From assembly GCA_018816095.1 (NCBI GenBank), contig JAHIWP010000064.1, positions 22,596 through 86,595 on the forward strand: a stretch of 64,000 nucleotides of DNA. The letters are read 5' to 3'. The first letter of the stretch is position 1. Every line of letters begins with the position of its first letter. Positions 9,126 through 18,299 of this stretch are shown one piece after another. The stretch comes from Gammaproteobacteria bacterium (lineage in GTDB: Bacteria > Pseudomonadota > Gammaproteobacteria > Pseudomonadales > Pseudomonadaceae). Made by a program: the position numbers and the translations under genes. Below the pieces are notes generated by a model, which saw only the letters and a program-made list of their open reading frames with translations, searched no databases and had not been told where the DNA came from.

Positions 9126-9751
9126 TTCGAGTCATGGTTGCAGAAGATCACACCATTGTTCGCGAAGGCATAAAAACCCTTCTTGGTATGTGCCAGGACC
9201 TGCAAGTTGTGGGGGAGGCCGGTAACGGTGAGCAGTTGCTCGAATGCCTGCGGCGCACACCCTGCGATGTGGTGCTGTTGGATATCTCCATGCCGGGGGT
9301 CAATGGCCTTGAAGCTATCCCGAGGATTCGTGCCTTGGCTGATTCGCCAGCGATTCTCGTGTTATCCATGCACGATGAAGCGCAGATGGCAGCACGCGCG
9401 CTTAAAGTAGGGGCTGCAGGCTACGCCACCAAAGACAGTGAACCTGCGCTACTGATTACCGCCATACGCAAAGTAGCCGCGGGTGGTCGTTATATCGACC
9501 CGGCGTTGGCGGACCGCATGGTGTTCGAGGTCGGCCTTACCGATTCACGACCGCTGCATGCGCAATTATCTGAACGCGAGTTCTCGGTATTTGAGCGACT
9601 GGTTCGTGGTGAAGGCGTCAATGAAATTGCCCAGCATCTGGCCGTTAGTAATAAAACCGTGAGTACCCATAAAGCTCGCTTGATGCAAAAGCTCGGTATG
9701 ACCTCTTTAGCGGACATGGTGCGCTACGCCATTGACCACAAACTGATGTGA
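9122..9751 (+). CDS. agtR: NarL/LuxR-type response regulator (AgtR-like)
   Basis: A 209-residue two-component response regulator. The receiver domain (about 1-120) has the acidic pair in VAEDHT, phosphoacceptor D54 in VVLLDISMPG and a conserved lysine in GYATKDSEP. The C-terminal LuxR-type helix-turn-helix (about 145-205) reads LSEREFSVFERLVRGEGVNEIAQ and so on. The GTG start at 9122 overlaps the kinase stop, so sensor and regulator are translationally coupled. It likely controls the transporter operon that begins 150 bases downstream, where a TTGTAGGG palindrome lies in the gap. The name follows AgtR (PA0601) of P. aeruginosa by gene order and domain content. Confidence 0.87.
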   Translation: MIRVMVAEDHTIVREGIKTLLGMCQDLQVVGEAGNGEQLLECLRRTPCDVVLLDISMPGVNGLEAIPRIRALADSPAILVLSMHDEAQMAARALKVGAAGYATKDSEPALLITAIRKVAAGGRYIDPALADRMVFEVGLTDSRPLHAQLSEREFSVFERLVRGEGVNEIAQHLAVSNKTVSTHKARLMQKLGMTSLADMVRYAIDHKLM

Positions 9752-9774
9752 GTGCTTTGCCGCTCTGCATCTTT

Positions 9775-9794
9775 TTGTAGGGCAATCCCTACAA
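9775..9794. promoter_or_regulatory. Palindrome upstream of the transporter operon, candidate AgtR site
   Basis: TTGTAGGG-CAAT-CCCTACAA is a perfect 8-bp inverted repeat, and a third partial copy (TTGTCCTACA) follows at about 9800. It sits between agtR and the ABC transporter genes. NarL-type regulators bind short inverted heptamers or octamers, which makes the adjacent response regulator the first candidate. Confidence 0.5.
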
Positions 9795-9906
9795 GAGATT
9801 GTCCTACAGACCTATAAACAGTTGTCATCCTGCCCGATTTTTACAATCTACAACCGTGCCTACTCTCTGTACCCAACAGCGTGCAGATAAAAACAAGGGT
9901 ATGGCG

Positions 9907-11019
9907 ATGACTGGGTCTCAGGACAATGACGTACTGGTAAGTTTCCGTGGTATTCAGAAAAGCTACGACGGCGAAAATCTGATCGTTAAAGATCTCAATC
10001 TGGATATACGCAAGGGTGAGTTCCTCACCTTGCTTGGCCCTTCTGGCTCCGGCAAAACCACCAGCCTGATGATGCTGGCCGGGTTTGAAACCCCCACCGC
10101 AGGCGATATCCAGCTCGGCGGCCGCTCGCTCACCAAGCTCCCTCCGCACAAACGCGACATCGGCATGGTGTTCCAAAACTACGCTCTGTTTCCTCACATG
10201 ACCGTGGCCGAGAACTTGGCGTTTCCTCTTTCAGTACGCGGCATGTCACGCACCGACAGCACCGAACGGGTAAAAAAAGCCTTGTCCATGGTGCAGCTCG
10301 ACAGCTTCCGTAATCGCTACCCCGGCCAGCTTTCAGGTGGACAACAACAGCGTGTGGCGTTGGCCCGTGCGCTGGTGTTTGAGCCGCAGTTGGTGCTGAT
10401 GGATGAGCCGCTTGGCGCCCTCGATAAGCAACTGCGCGAACACATGCAGATGGAGATTAAGCACCTGCACAAACGCTTGGGCGTCACCGTGGTTTACGTG
10501 ACCCATGACCAGGGCGAAGCCCTGACCATGTCTGATCGTGTGGCTGTGTTTCATCAAGGCGAAATTCAACAGATCGCTGACCCGCGCACGCTATATGAAG
10601 AGCCGAGCAACACCTTCGTCGCCAACTTCATTGGTGAAAACAACCGGCTCAATGGCCGCTTGCTCAGCCAAACCGGCGAGCGTTGCATGGTCGAGCTGGC
10701 CCGTGGCGAAAAAGTCGAAGCCCTGGCGGTGAACGTGGGTCAGTGCGGGGAGCCGGTGACGCTGTCGGTGCGCCCAGAGCGAGTTCGCCTGAATGGTTCG
10801 AGTGAGTCCTGCCAGAACCGTTTTTCGGGCCGTGTATCCGAATTTGTCTACCTCGGCGACCACGTACGGGTTCGTCTAGAGGTGTGTGGCATGAGCGACT
10901 TTTTCGTCAAGCAACCGATTGCCGAACTCGACCCAGCATTGGCTGTAGGCGATGTCGTCCCCCTAGGCTGGGAGGTCGAGCATGTGCGCGCCCTGGACCC
11001 GCTGATCGAAACAAACTGA
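9907..11019 (+). CDS. ABC transporter ATP-binding protein, polyamine/GABA type
   Basis: A 370-residue ATPase of the PotA/spermidine-putrescine subfamily. Walker [11 protein letters not shown] (about residues 40-49), signature LSGGQQQR, Walker [13 protein letters not shown] and the switch histidine in THDQGEA are intact. A C-terminal TOBE domain (about 285-365) is typical of the family. Of two in-frame ATGs, 9907 is preferred because AAGGG sits seven bases before it; ATG 9901 is too close. It is the first gene of the transporter operon and corresponds to a component of AgtABCD-type uptake of 4-aminobutyrate/5-aminovalerate. Substrate is inferred from the gabDT neighbours. Confidence 0.9.
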   Translation: MTGSQDNDVLVSFRGIQKSYDGENLIVKDLNLDIRKGEFLTLLGPSGSGKTTSLMMLAGFETPTAGDIQLGGRSLTKLPPHKRDIGMVFQNYALFPHMTVAENLAFPLSVRGMSRTDSTERVKKALSMVQLDSFRNRYPGQLSGGQQQRVALARALVFEPQLVLMDEPLGALDKQLREHMQMEIKHLHKRLGVTVVYVTHDQGEALTMSDRVAVFHQGEIQQIADPRTLYEEPSNTFVANFIGENNRLNGRLLSQTGERCMVELARGEKVEALAVNVGQCGEPVTLSVRPERVRLNGSSESCQNRFSGRVSEFVYLGDHVRVRLEVCGMSDFFVKQPIAELDPALAVGDVVPLGWEVEHVRALDPLIETN

Positions 11020-11060
11020 GTTCACCTCGCTTCATCAATCCTGCAGTGGAGAAAACAACA

Positions 11061-12092
11061 ATGACCAAAACTCTCTCGCTTACAGCACTGACATTGGCTG
11101 TCGCATTCGCCGCGCCGGCAATGGCCGACGACCTCACGGTGATTGCCTTCGGTGGCGCTAACAAAGAGGCGCAAATCAAGGCCTTTTACCAGCCGTGGGA
11201 AAAAGCCACCGCTAATAAAATCATAGCCGGTGACTACAACGGTGAAATGGCCAAGGTTAAAGCCATGGTTGATACCAACAGTGTGACCTGGAATCTGGTT
11301 GAAGTTGAATCACCGGAGCTCGCGCGCGGCTGCGAAGAAGGCATGTTCGAGGAAATTGATCCGGCCCAGTTTGGCAGTGCGGACACCTTTATTAGCGGCG
11401 CTATTCAGCCGTGCGGCGTTGGCTTCTTCGTGTGGTCAACCGTACTGGCTTACAACGCCGACAAGCTCGCCTCAGCACCAACGGGTTGGGCGGATTTCTG
11501 GGATACCGATAAATTCCCGGGCAAGCGCGGTTTGCGTAAAGGCGCTAAATACACCCTCGAGTTCGCCCTCATGGCTGATGGTGTCGCGCCCAAAGATGTG
11601 TACGGCGTGCTGGCCACTAAAGAAGGCCAGGACCGTGCTTTCGCAAAGCTTGATCAGATCAAACCGAGCATTCAGTGGTGGGAAGCCGGAGCCCAGCCTC
11701 CGCAGTTTCTGGCCTCTGGCGACGTGGTTATGAGCTCCGCTTATAACGGTCGAATTGCTGCGGTGAAAAACGAAAGCAACCTGAAAGTGGTGTGGAACGG
11801 CGGTATTTATGACTTCGACAGCTGGGCGATCCCTAAAGGCGCGAAAAGCCTTGAGACAGCGCAGAAGTTCATCGCCTTCACTGTGCAGCCGGAGCAGCAA
11901 AAAACCTTTTCGGAAAACATTGCTTACGGCCCAGCTAACAAACAAGCCATCAACCTGCTCGCGCCAGAGTTGCTGAGTGATATGCCGACAGCGCCAGGCA
12001 ACATCGACAATCAGGTCGCGATCGACGTGACGTTCTGGGCTGATTACGGCGAGCAACTGGAACAGCGCTTCAACTCCTGGGCGGCCCGCTAG
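11061..12092 (+). CDS. Periplasmic substrate-binding protein, polyamine/GABA type
   Basis: A 343-residue extracellular solute-binding protein of the PotD/PotF type. A signal peptide ends near residue 23 (FAAPAMADD). The mature part begins DLTVIAFGG, typical of the family, and continues with the two-lobed binding fold. The ATG at 11061 follows GGAGAAAACAACA. It lies 41 bases after the ATPase gene and is followed by a strong hairpin before the permease genes, which may keep its expression above that of the membrane components. Ligand is unproven; 4-aminobutyrate or 5-aminovalerate fits the context. Confidence 0.88.
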   Translation: MTKTLSLTALTLAVAFAAPAMADDLTVIAFGGANKEAQIKAFYQPWEKATANKIIAGDYNGEMAKVKAMVDTNSVTWNLVEVESPELARGCEEGMFEEIDPAQFGSADTFISGAIQPCGVGFFVWSTVLAYNADKLASAPTGWADFWDTDKFPGKRGLRKGAKYTLEFALMADGVAPKDVYGVLATKEGQDRAFAKLDQIKPSIQWWEAGAQPPQFLASGDVVMSSAYNGRIAAVKNESNLKVVWNGGIYDFDSWAIPKGAKSLETAQKFIAFTVQPEQQKTFSENIAYGPANKQAINLLAPELLSDMPTAPGNIDNQVAIDVTFWADYGEQLEQRFNSWAAR

Positions 12093-12102
12093 CCACCGCT
12101 TA

Positions 12103-12128
12103 GCACCCCTGCATTTTTGCAGGGGTGC
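12103..12128. terminator. Intra-operon stem-loop after the binding-protein gene
   Basis: An 11-bp perfect stem (GCACCCCTGCA/TGCAGGGGTGC) with a four-base T loop lies 11 bases after the binding-protein stop and 24 bases before the permease start. It is not followed by a T-run. Such hairpins between binding-protein and permease genes commonly stabilise the upstream mRNA or attenuate read-through. Confidence 0.6.
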
Positions 12129-12152
12129 CTTCCCTGATTTTCGGAGTTCGTT

Positions 12153-13400
12153 ATGGCCATTGCAGTGCCTCTCAACGAGAACGCCGGCACCACGCTGAAG
12201 CAGCGCCTGGCCCGTGCCGAGCGGCTTAACCGCCTGAAAGCTCAAGCGTTGATCGCACCGTTGGTGATCTTTCTGGTGCTGATCTTTCTGGTTCCTATTG
12301 CAGCACTGCTCTACAAAAGTGTGAGCAACCCTGAGGTGGTCGACACACTGCCGCTGACAGTGGCAGCGATTGGCGATTGGGACGGTCGCGCGTTGCCGGG
12401 TGAGCCTGTGTACAAGGCGCTTAGCCTCGACCTTGCCGAGGCGCGTAAGAGTCGCACCATTGGCGATCTATCAAAGCGCATGAACATGGAGCAGGCGGGC
12501 TACCGCAGCTTGATGATGAAAAGCGCCAGAGCGCTGCCGTTCAAGACTGAGCCTGCGTCTTATAAAGATGCCCTTGAAGACCTCGACGAGCGCTGGGGAG
12601 ATCCCGCGTATTGGCAGGTCATTCGTCGCAACACCAGTAGCATCAGTCCCTATTACCTCTTGGCTGCGGTGGATCATCGTATTGATGACCTCGGCGAGCT
12701 GGCTGCGGCGTCGCCTGATCAAGCGATTTACCTCGATATTTTCGTGCGTACGTTCTGGATGGGCCTGGTGATTACCGCCATCTGCTTGCTGTTGGCCTAC
12801 CCACTGGCTTACTTGCTGGCCACCCTGCCAACACGGCAAAGCAACCTGCTGATGATTTTGGTGCTGCTGCCGTTTTGGACCTCAATCTTGGTGCGGGTTG
12901 CGGCCTGGATTGTGCTGTTGCAGTCCTCCGGTTTGATCAACGGCGCGCTGATTAGCCTGGGCATTATTGATGAGCCCCTGCAATTGGTGTTCAACCGGGC
13001 CGGGGTTTATATCTCCATGGTCCACATCATGCTGCCCTTCATGATTCTGCCGATTTATAGCGTGATGAAAGGTATATCGCCGACCTATATGCGCGCCGCT
13101 ATTTCACTGGGCTGCCATCCATTTGCCAGCTTCTGGCGCGTGTACTTCCCGCAAACGGTGGCGGGTGTCAGCGCAGGCTGCCTGTTGGTGTTCATCCTGT
13201 CCATTGGCTACTACATCACCCCTGCGTTGCTCGGCAGCCCTAGCGATCAAATGGTCAGCTACTTCGTCGCGTTCTACACCAACGTCAGCATCAACTGGGG
13301 TATGGCCACAGCGCTTGGTGGTTTGTTGTTACTCGCGACCTTGGTGCTCTATGTGGTTTACAGCTGGCTAGTGGGCGCTAGCCGCCTGCGTATGAGCTAA
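12153..13400 (+). CDS. ABC transporter permease (PotB-like)
   Basis: A 415-residue inner-membrane permease. A first transmembrane helix (about residues 32-54) is followed by an unusually long periplasmic segment of roughly 150 residues (about 55-200). The core BPD_transp_1 domain comes next (about 205-410), with the EAA-type loop seen as YMRAAISLGCHPFASFWRVYFPQ. PotB proteins are usually about 285 residues, so the extra loop is the main oddity, though large loops occur in this GABA/polyamine subgroup. GGAG lies just before the ATG. It pairs with the next permease. Confidence 0.9.
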   Translation: MAIAVPLNENAGTTLKQRLARAERLNRLKAQALIAPLVIFLVLIFLVPIAALLYKSVSNPEVVDTLPLTVAAIGDWDGRALPGEPVYKALSLDLAEARKSRTIGDLSKRMNMEQAGYRSLMMKSARALPFKTEPASYKDALEDLDERWGDPAYWQVIRRNTSSISPYYLLAAVDHRIDDLGELAAASPDQAIYLDIFVRTFWMGLVITAICLLLAYPLAYLLATLPTRQSNLLMILVLLPFWTSILVRVAAWIVLLQSSGLINGALISLGIIDEPLQLVFNRAGVYISMVHIMLPFMILPIYSVMKGISPTYMRAAISLGCHPFASFWRVYFPQTVAGVSAGCLLVFILSIGYYITPALLGSPSDQMVSYFVAFYTNVSINWGMATALGGLLLLATLVLYVVYSWLVGASRLRMS

Positions 13401-13413
13401 GGAGAAAGTCGAG

Positions 13414-14241
13414 ATGCTAAGCCCCTATATGTCACCTATTGAACGGATCTGGCACTACAGCTTGCGCACCTTGTGCGCCCTGGTACTGCTGTTCCTGATT
13501 CTGCCGGTGCTGGTGATCATTCCGTTGTCGTTCAACTCTGGCAGTTTTCTGACCTACCCACTGCAAGGGTTTTCCCTGCAGTGGTACCAAGACTTCTTCG
13601 AGTCGGCCAGTTGGATGCGCGCCCTGAAAAACAGCCTGATTATTGCGCCCGCAGCGACCTTTATCGCCATGGTGCTGGGCACACTCGCGGCCATCGGCCT
13701 GACCCGCGGCGAGTTTCGCGGCAAGGCCTTGGTCATGAGCCTGGTGATTTCGCCGATGGTGGTGCCGGTGGTAATTGTCGGCGTAGCCAGCTATCTGTTC
13801 CTGGCGCCTTTAGGCCTGGGTAATAGCTATATCTCGCTGATCCTCGTGCATGCGGTTCTGGGTGTGCCGTTCGTGATCATCACGGTGTCTGCCACGCTGC
13901 AGGGCTTCAATTACAACCTGGTGCGTGCGGCCTCTAGCCTAGGCGCTTCGCCACTCACCGCCTTTCGCCGAGTGACCCTGCCGCTGATCGCCCCCGGCGT
14001 TATCTCCGGGGCGCTATTTGCCTTTGCCACCTCGTTCGATGAAGTCGTGGTAACGCTGTTTCTCGCCGGCCCAGAGCAAGTCACCCTGCCTCGGCAGATG
14101 TTCAGTGGTATCCGCGAGAACCTCAGCCCGACTATCGCGGCGGCCGCAACCATGCTGATCGGCTTTTCCATCCTGTTGTTGCTGACCTTGGAATGGCTGC
14201 GCGGGCGCAGCGAAAAACTCCGCACCCAACAGCCTGAATAA
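13414..14241 (+). CDS. ABC transporter permease (PotC-like)
   Basis: A 275-residue inner-membrane permease of the PotC type with about six transmembrane helices. The coupling loop reads LVRAASSLGASPLTAFRRVTLP (near residues 168-189), with the GAS-P-F pattern of the family. It begins 13 bases after the previous permease behind AAGGAG, so the two are co-transcribed and form the heteromeric channel. It is followed 20 bases later by gabD, which links uptake directly to catabolism. Confidence 0.9.
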   Translation: MLSPYMSPIERIWHYSLRTLCALVLLFLILPVLVIIPLSFNSGSFLTYPLQGFSLQWYQDFFESASWMRALKNSLIIAPAATFIAMVLGTLAAIGLTRGEFRGKALVMSLVISPMVVPVVIVGVASYLFLAPLGLGNSYISLILVHAVLGVPFVIITVSATLQGFNYNLVRAASSLGASPLTAFRRVTLPLIAPGVISGALFAFATSFDEVVVTLFLAGPEQVTLPRQMFSGIRENLSPTIAAAATMLIGFSILLLLTLEWLRGRSEKLRTQQPE

Positions 14242-14261
14242 CCCAAACATAGAGCCCAGCC

Positions 14262-15725
14262 ATGCCACTCGAACTACAAGACCCAAGCCTGCTGCGCCAA
14301 CACGCCTATGTGAATGGTCAGTGGTGCGAAGCCGATAGCAATGCACGCACCTCAATTTTCAACCCGGCCACCGCTGAGCGGGTGGGCAGCGTGCCGAATA
14401 TGGGGCGCAGCGAAACCCGCCGCGCCATTGCCGCCGCACAAGCGGCGCAGCCTGCCTGGCGCGCCCTTACGGCCAAAGAGCGCGCCAATTGTCTACGCCG
14501 CTGGTACCAACTGGTGATGCAAAACCAAGAAGACTTGGCGCGCATCATGACGGCAGAGCAGGGCAAGCCTCTGGCCGAGGCCCGCGGTGAAATCGCCTAT
14601 GCGGCTTCGTTTATCGAGTGGTTCGCCGAGGAAGCCAAGCGTGCGTATGGCGATGTGATACCGGCCCATGCAGCGGATAAACGCATCTTGGTGCAGAAGG
14701 AACCCGTGGGCGTTACGGCGGCTATTACGCCCTGGAACTTCCCCAGCGCAATGATCACCCGCAAGGCTGGGCCCGCCTTAGCCGCTGGGTGCGCCATGGT
14801 GCTTAAACCTGCACCGCAAACGCCTTTTTCCGCTTTGGCACTGGTTGTACTGGCTGAGCGTGCAGGCCTACCCGCGGGTTTGCTCAGTGTGATCACTGCT
14901 GATGTAGAGGCCTCCCGTGAAGTCGGTGCCGAGCTGTGTGAAAGCCCGGTGGTGCGCAAGCTCTCATTCACCGGCTCAACCGCTGTGGGCATCAAACTGA
15001 TGCAGCAATGTGCACCGACATTGAAGAAGCTCTCGTTAGAGCTGGGCGGCAACGCGCCGTTTATCGTGTTTGATGACGCTGATTTAGACGCGGCCGTCGA
15101 AGGCGCGATGATTTCCAAATACCGTAACAACGGCCAAACCTGCGTCTGCGCTAACCGTATTTACGTGCAGGACGGCGTATACGATGCCTTTGCCCAGAAG
15201 TTCAATGCCGCAGTCGCCACCCTCAAGGTGGGCGATGGTACTGAAGAGGGTGTGACCACTGGTCCGCTGATCGACAGTAATGCGGTGGCCAAGGTCCAGC
15301 GCCACCTGGAAGATGCTCTCAGCAAAGGCGCCCGCCTGCTTGCGGGTGGCCAACCGCACGCCCTGGGCGGTACTTTTTTCCAGCCGAGCATACTCGTCGA
15401 TGTGCCCACCACGGCGGCAGTGGCCAAGGAAGAAACCTTCGGCCCCCTGGCGCCGTTGTTCCGCTTTCAGCAGGAGGCCGATGTGATTGCCATGGCCAAC
15501 GACACCGAGTTTGGTCTAGCGGGTTACTTCTACTCGCGTGACCTGAGCCGGGTGTTCCGCGTAGCAGAAGCGTTGGAGTACGGAATTGTTGGCATCAATA
15601 CCGGGGTTATCTCAACTGAAGTGGCACCGTTCGGCGGCATGAAAGCCTCAGGTCTGGGCCGCGAAGGCTCTAAGTACGGTTTGGATGAATACCTGGAAAT
15701 TAAATACCTGTGCTTAGGCATCTAA
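14262..15725 (+). CDS. gabD: Succinate-semialdehyde dehydrogenase
   Basis: A 487-residue NAD(P)-dependent aldehyde dehydrogenase that oxidises succinate semialdehyde (and probably glutarate semialdehyde) to the dicarboxylate. The catalytic glutamate E260 (ELGGNAPF) and nucleophile C294 (NNGQTCVCANR) are present, as is the cofactor-binding region ITPWNFPSAMITRK. Length and motifs match GabD. It sits at the end of the transporter genes and just before the gabT reading frames, so product and substrate are shared with the aminotransferase. The 5-aminovalerate enzyme DavD belongs to the same family. Confidence 0.92.
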   Translation: MPLELQDPSLLRQHAYVNGQWCEADSNARTSIFNPATAERVGSVPNMGRSETRRAIAAAQAAQPAWRALTAKERANCLRRWYQLVMQNQEDLARIMTAEQGKPLAEARGEIAYAASFIEWFAEEAKRAYGDVIPAHAADKRILVQKEPVGVTAAITPWNFPSAMITRKAGPALAAGCAMVLKPAPQTPFSALALVVLAERAGLPAGLLSVITADVEASREVGAELCESPVVRKLSFTGSTAVGIKLMQQCAPTLKKLSLELGGNAPFIVFDDADLDAAVEGAMISKYRNNGQTCVCANRIYVQDGVYDAFAQKFNAAVATLKVGDGTEEGVTTGPLIDSNAVAKVQRHLEDALSKGARLLAGGQPHALGGTFFQPSILVDVPTTAAVAKEETFGPLAPLFRFQQEADVIAMANDTEFGLAGYFYSRDLSRVFRVAEALEYGIVGINTGVISTEVAPFGGMKASGLGREGSKYGLDEYLEIKYLCLGI

Positions 15726-15796
15726 GAGCCGGCACTGAGCAGTAACGCCCATTAATAACGTTAAAAACCAGTCGATTGACGCCCATGGGGAGCAGC

Positions 15797-17078
15797 ATGA
15801 AAAACACCAATGAATCCTTGATGAAACGCCGCGAAGCCGCTGTACCGCGCGGCGTCGGTCAGATTCACCCGATTTTTGCCGACACGGCCAAGAACGTCAC
15901 CGTGACCGATGTAGAAGGTCGCGAGTTTATCGATTTCGCCGGCGGCATCGCCGTTCTCAATACTGGTCACCTGCACCCTAAAGTCATCGCGGCCGTGCAG
16001 GCTCAGCTGGGCAAGCTTACTCATACTTGCTTCCAGGTACTGGCGTATGAGCCCTACGTTGAGCTGTGCGAAAAAAATCAACGCCAAGGTGCCCGGCGAC
16101 TTCGCCAAGAAGACCCTGCTGGTCACCACCGGTTCGGAAGCCGTAGAGAACGCAGTGAAAATCGCCCGCGCTGCTACCGGCCGTGCAGGCGTGATCGCCT
16201 TCACGGGTGCTTATCACGGTCGCACCATGATGACCCTAGGCCTGACCGGTAAGGTTGTACCGTACTCAGCCGGTATGGGGTTGATGCCCGGCGGTATCTT
16301 CCGTGCTCAGTACCCGTGCGCGCTGCATGGCGTGAGTACGGATGACGCGATTGCCAGCATCGAGCGCATCTTCAAGAACGACGCCGAGCCGAAAGACATC
16401 GCCGCGATCATAATTGAACCGGTGCAGGGCGAGGGCGGTTTCTATGTTGCCCCGAAAGATTTTATGCAGCGCCTGCGAGCCCTGTGTGACCAGCACGGAA
16501 TTCTGCTCATCGCCGACGAAGTACAAACCGGCGCTGGCCGTACGGGGACTTTCTTCGCCATGGAGCAGATGGGCGTCAGCGCTGATCTGACCACTTTCGC
16601 CAAATCCATCGCCGGCGGCTTCCCAATCGCCGGCGTGTGCGGCAACGCGCAGTACATGGATGCGATTGCCCCAGGTGGCCTGGGCGGCACGTATGCCGGC
16701 AACCCGATTTCATGCGTTGCTGCGCTGGCTGTGATGGAGGTTTTTGAGGAAGAAAACCTGCTGGAACGCTGCAAAATCGTCGGCGAACGCTTGGTCGGTG
16801 GGCTTAAAGCCATACAGGCCAAACACAAGGTGATCGGTGACGTCCGCGCCTTGGGGGCGATGATTGCCGTTGAGCTGTTTGAAGGCGGCGATCCACACAA
16901 ACCGGCTGCTGTACTGGTCGGCCAAGTGATCGCCAAAGCCCGTGACAAAGGCTTGATCCTGCTGTCATGCGGCACCTATGGCAATGTACTGCGCGTGTTG
17001 GTCCCACTGACGGCTGAAGATGCTTTGCTGGAAAAAGGCCTGGCCATTATCGCCGAGTGTTTCGATGAGCTCGCCTAA
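15797..17078 (+). pseudogene. gabT: 4-aminobutyrate aminotransferase, frameshifted at an A7 run
   Basis: A PLP-dependent class III aminotransferase (GabT/DavT) split over two frames. Frame one runs from the ATG at 15797 (MKNTNESLMKRREAAVPRGV) to CFQVLAYEPYVELCEK, then turns to nonsense ending at 16252. The other frame continues with INAKVPGDFAKKTLLVTTGSEAVENAV through ECFDELA. The break is at seven A residues (16071-16077); six would give GAA AAA ATC and a continuous 426-residue protein, the normal GabT length. All other landmarks are intact, including the PLP lysine in TFAKSIAGGF (residue 269 after repair) and ADEVQTGAGRTG. The otherwise clean sequence points to a sequencing error, a very recent mutation or slippage decoding. 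Confidence 0.9.
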
Positions 17079-17169
17079 CGTTCATAGCTAGGCGCAATCA
17101 ATAAAAAGCTAACACTGCTTGCGTTGGTATAAGTCCATCACGGCTTGAAGTGGTTTCTGCAAGCAACTA

Positions 17170-17198
17170 AAAAACCGCTCGTTACGAGCGGTTTTTTC
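17170..17198 (+). terminator. Rho-independent terminator after gabT
   Basis: A GC-rich stem, ACCGCTCG/CGAGCGGT with loop TTA, is flanked by an A-run and followed by TTTTTTCTT. It ends the gab operon. The A-run on the left makes it potentially bidirectional for the convergent AraC-type gene. Confidence 0.88.
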
Positions 17199-17251
17199 TT
17201 AGGGTATATCTCGGTTCTTCGTTTGTAGACGCCTTCAAGCCTCCGTCATGG

Positions 17252-18289
17252 CTAGGTCGCTTCAAATAACTGCCGCAGCGCGCTGGGTGACAGCCCGGTC
17301 CAGCGTTTGAATGAGCGGCGGAAGTTGGTCGCGTCGTGGAAGCTGAGGAATTCGGCGATTTCTTCATTGCTGTACGCCTTGATGCGATAGAGGTAGAGCG
17401 CTACATGCTTGCGTACCCGATCGTGTTGTTCCTGATAGTGCGTACCGTGTTTCTGCAGTTTGCGTTTGAAGGTCGCGGGGCTCATCTCGAACGCGAGCGC
17501 GGCCTGCTCCAGGCTGGGCGACTGGCGCACGTTGGCTTGCAGCCAAGCATACAAACGGTCCAGCAGGCTGGCTTGATAACCAAGGCCCTGCAGTTGTCGC
17601 GTAGCCTCCTGGCGCGCCACTGCACCGGCTGTATGCGCGGCGTTGGGCCAGGCGGCGGTCATAAATTCGCGGGGCAGGCGCAGCATGTCCAGCTGGCTAT
17701 CGAAGTGCAGGTCTTCGCCCAGGTGCACCCAGTATTGCTCGATATAGCGCGGCTGCGCGTGGGCGAAGTGGAAGCGCCACGGCAGCTGTTGCCCGGACAA
17801 CCAGCGGGCCATCGCCACTACAGCGGTCATGCAGGCCTCGATCAGAAAGCGCCAGTGTGACCCAGCGCCGCTGCTGTCGACCCAGTAGAGGTAGGCGTGC
17901 TGTTCATCGAGCAACAGGCGGGGTGCCAGCAATGGGCTGAACAGCGCGCGCATCTCAATCAGTAATTCCAGCGCTTGTTGCAGGTTGCCGGCTTGCTGCA
18001 GCGCCTGGCTGGCCGCGCCATAGTGGCCAGGCAACAAACGCTGGCCGAAGAGAAAGCTGCTGTCGACGGCCTCCAGCAGGCGTTTTGCGTTTTCAATCAG
18101 CCCCAGGAACTGCTGTGGGCTGATGCGCACCTGGCCGGCCAGAATGTCGTCATAGAACAAGCCAGTGCCGCGCAGCAGACGGTGGGTGTCGATATCCCGG
18201 CTGATGGCCAGGTCGATCAAGGCTGCAGGTTGGTAGTGGGCGGCGATAAAGCGGCTGTCGCATTCATACCAAGGCGTTTTCACGGTCAT
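17252..18289 (-). CDS. AraC-family transcriptional regulator
   Basis: A 345-residue regulator of the group with an N-terminal arabinose-binding-like (PF12625-type) domain, about residues 20-210, and a C-terminal AraC helix-turn-helix, about 245-340. The second helix pair reads YSNEEIAEFLSFHDATNFRR and is followed by FKRWTGLSPSALR, the usual end of the domain. The ATG at 18289 lies 10 bases after the stop of the GGDEF gene, so the two are probably one operon with this gene second. Targets cannot be told from the sequence; convergent position to gabT gives no functional link. Confidence 0.88.
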   Translation of the reverse strand: MTVKTPWYECDSRFIAAHYQPAALIDLAISRDIDTHRLLRGTGLFYDDILAGQVRISPQQFLGLIENAKRLLEAVDSSFLFGQRLLPGHYGAASQALQQAGNLQQALELLIEMRALFSPLLAPRLLLDEQHAYLYWVDSSGAGSHWRFLIEACMTAVVAMARWLSGQQLPWRFHFAHAQPRYIEQYWVHLGEDLHFDSQLDMLRLPREFMTAAWPNAAHTAGAVARQEATRQLQGLGYQASLLDRLYAWLQANVRQSPSLEQAALAFEMSPATFKRKLQKHGTHYQEQHDRVRKHVALYLYRIKAYSNEEIAEFLSFHDATNFRRSFKRWTGLSPSALRQLFEAT

Positions 18290-18299
18290 GGCATCCGCC

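Noticed and set aside
9816-9823. Single Pho-half-site-like TTGTCATC before the GABA-type transporter
   Set aside because: No second half-site at 11-base spacing, so it does not form a Pho box.
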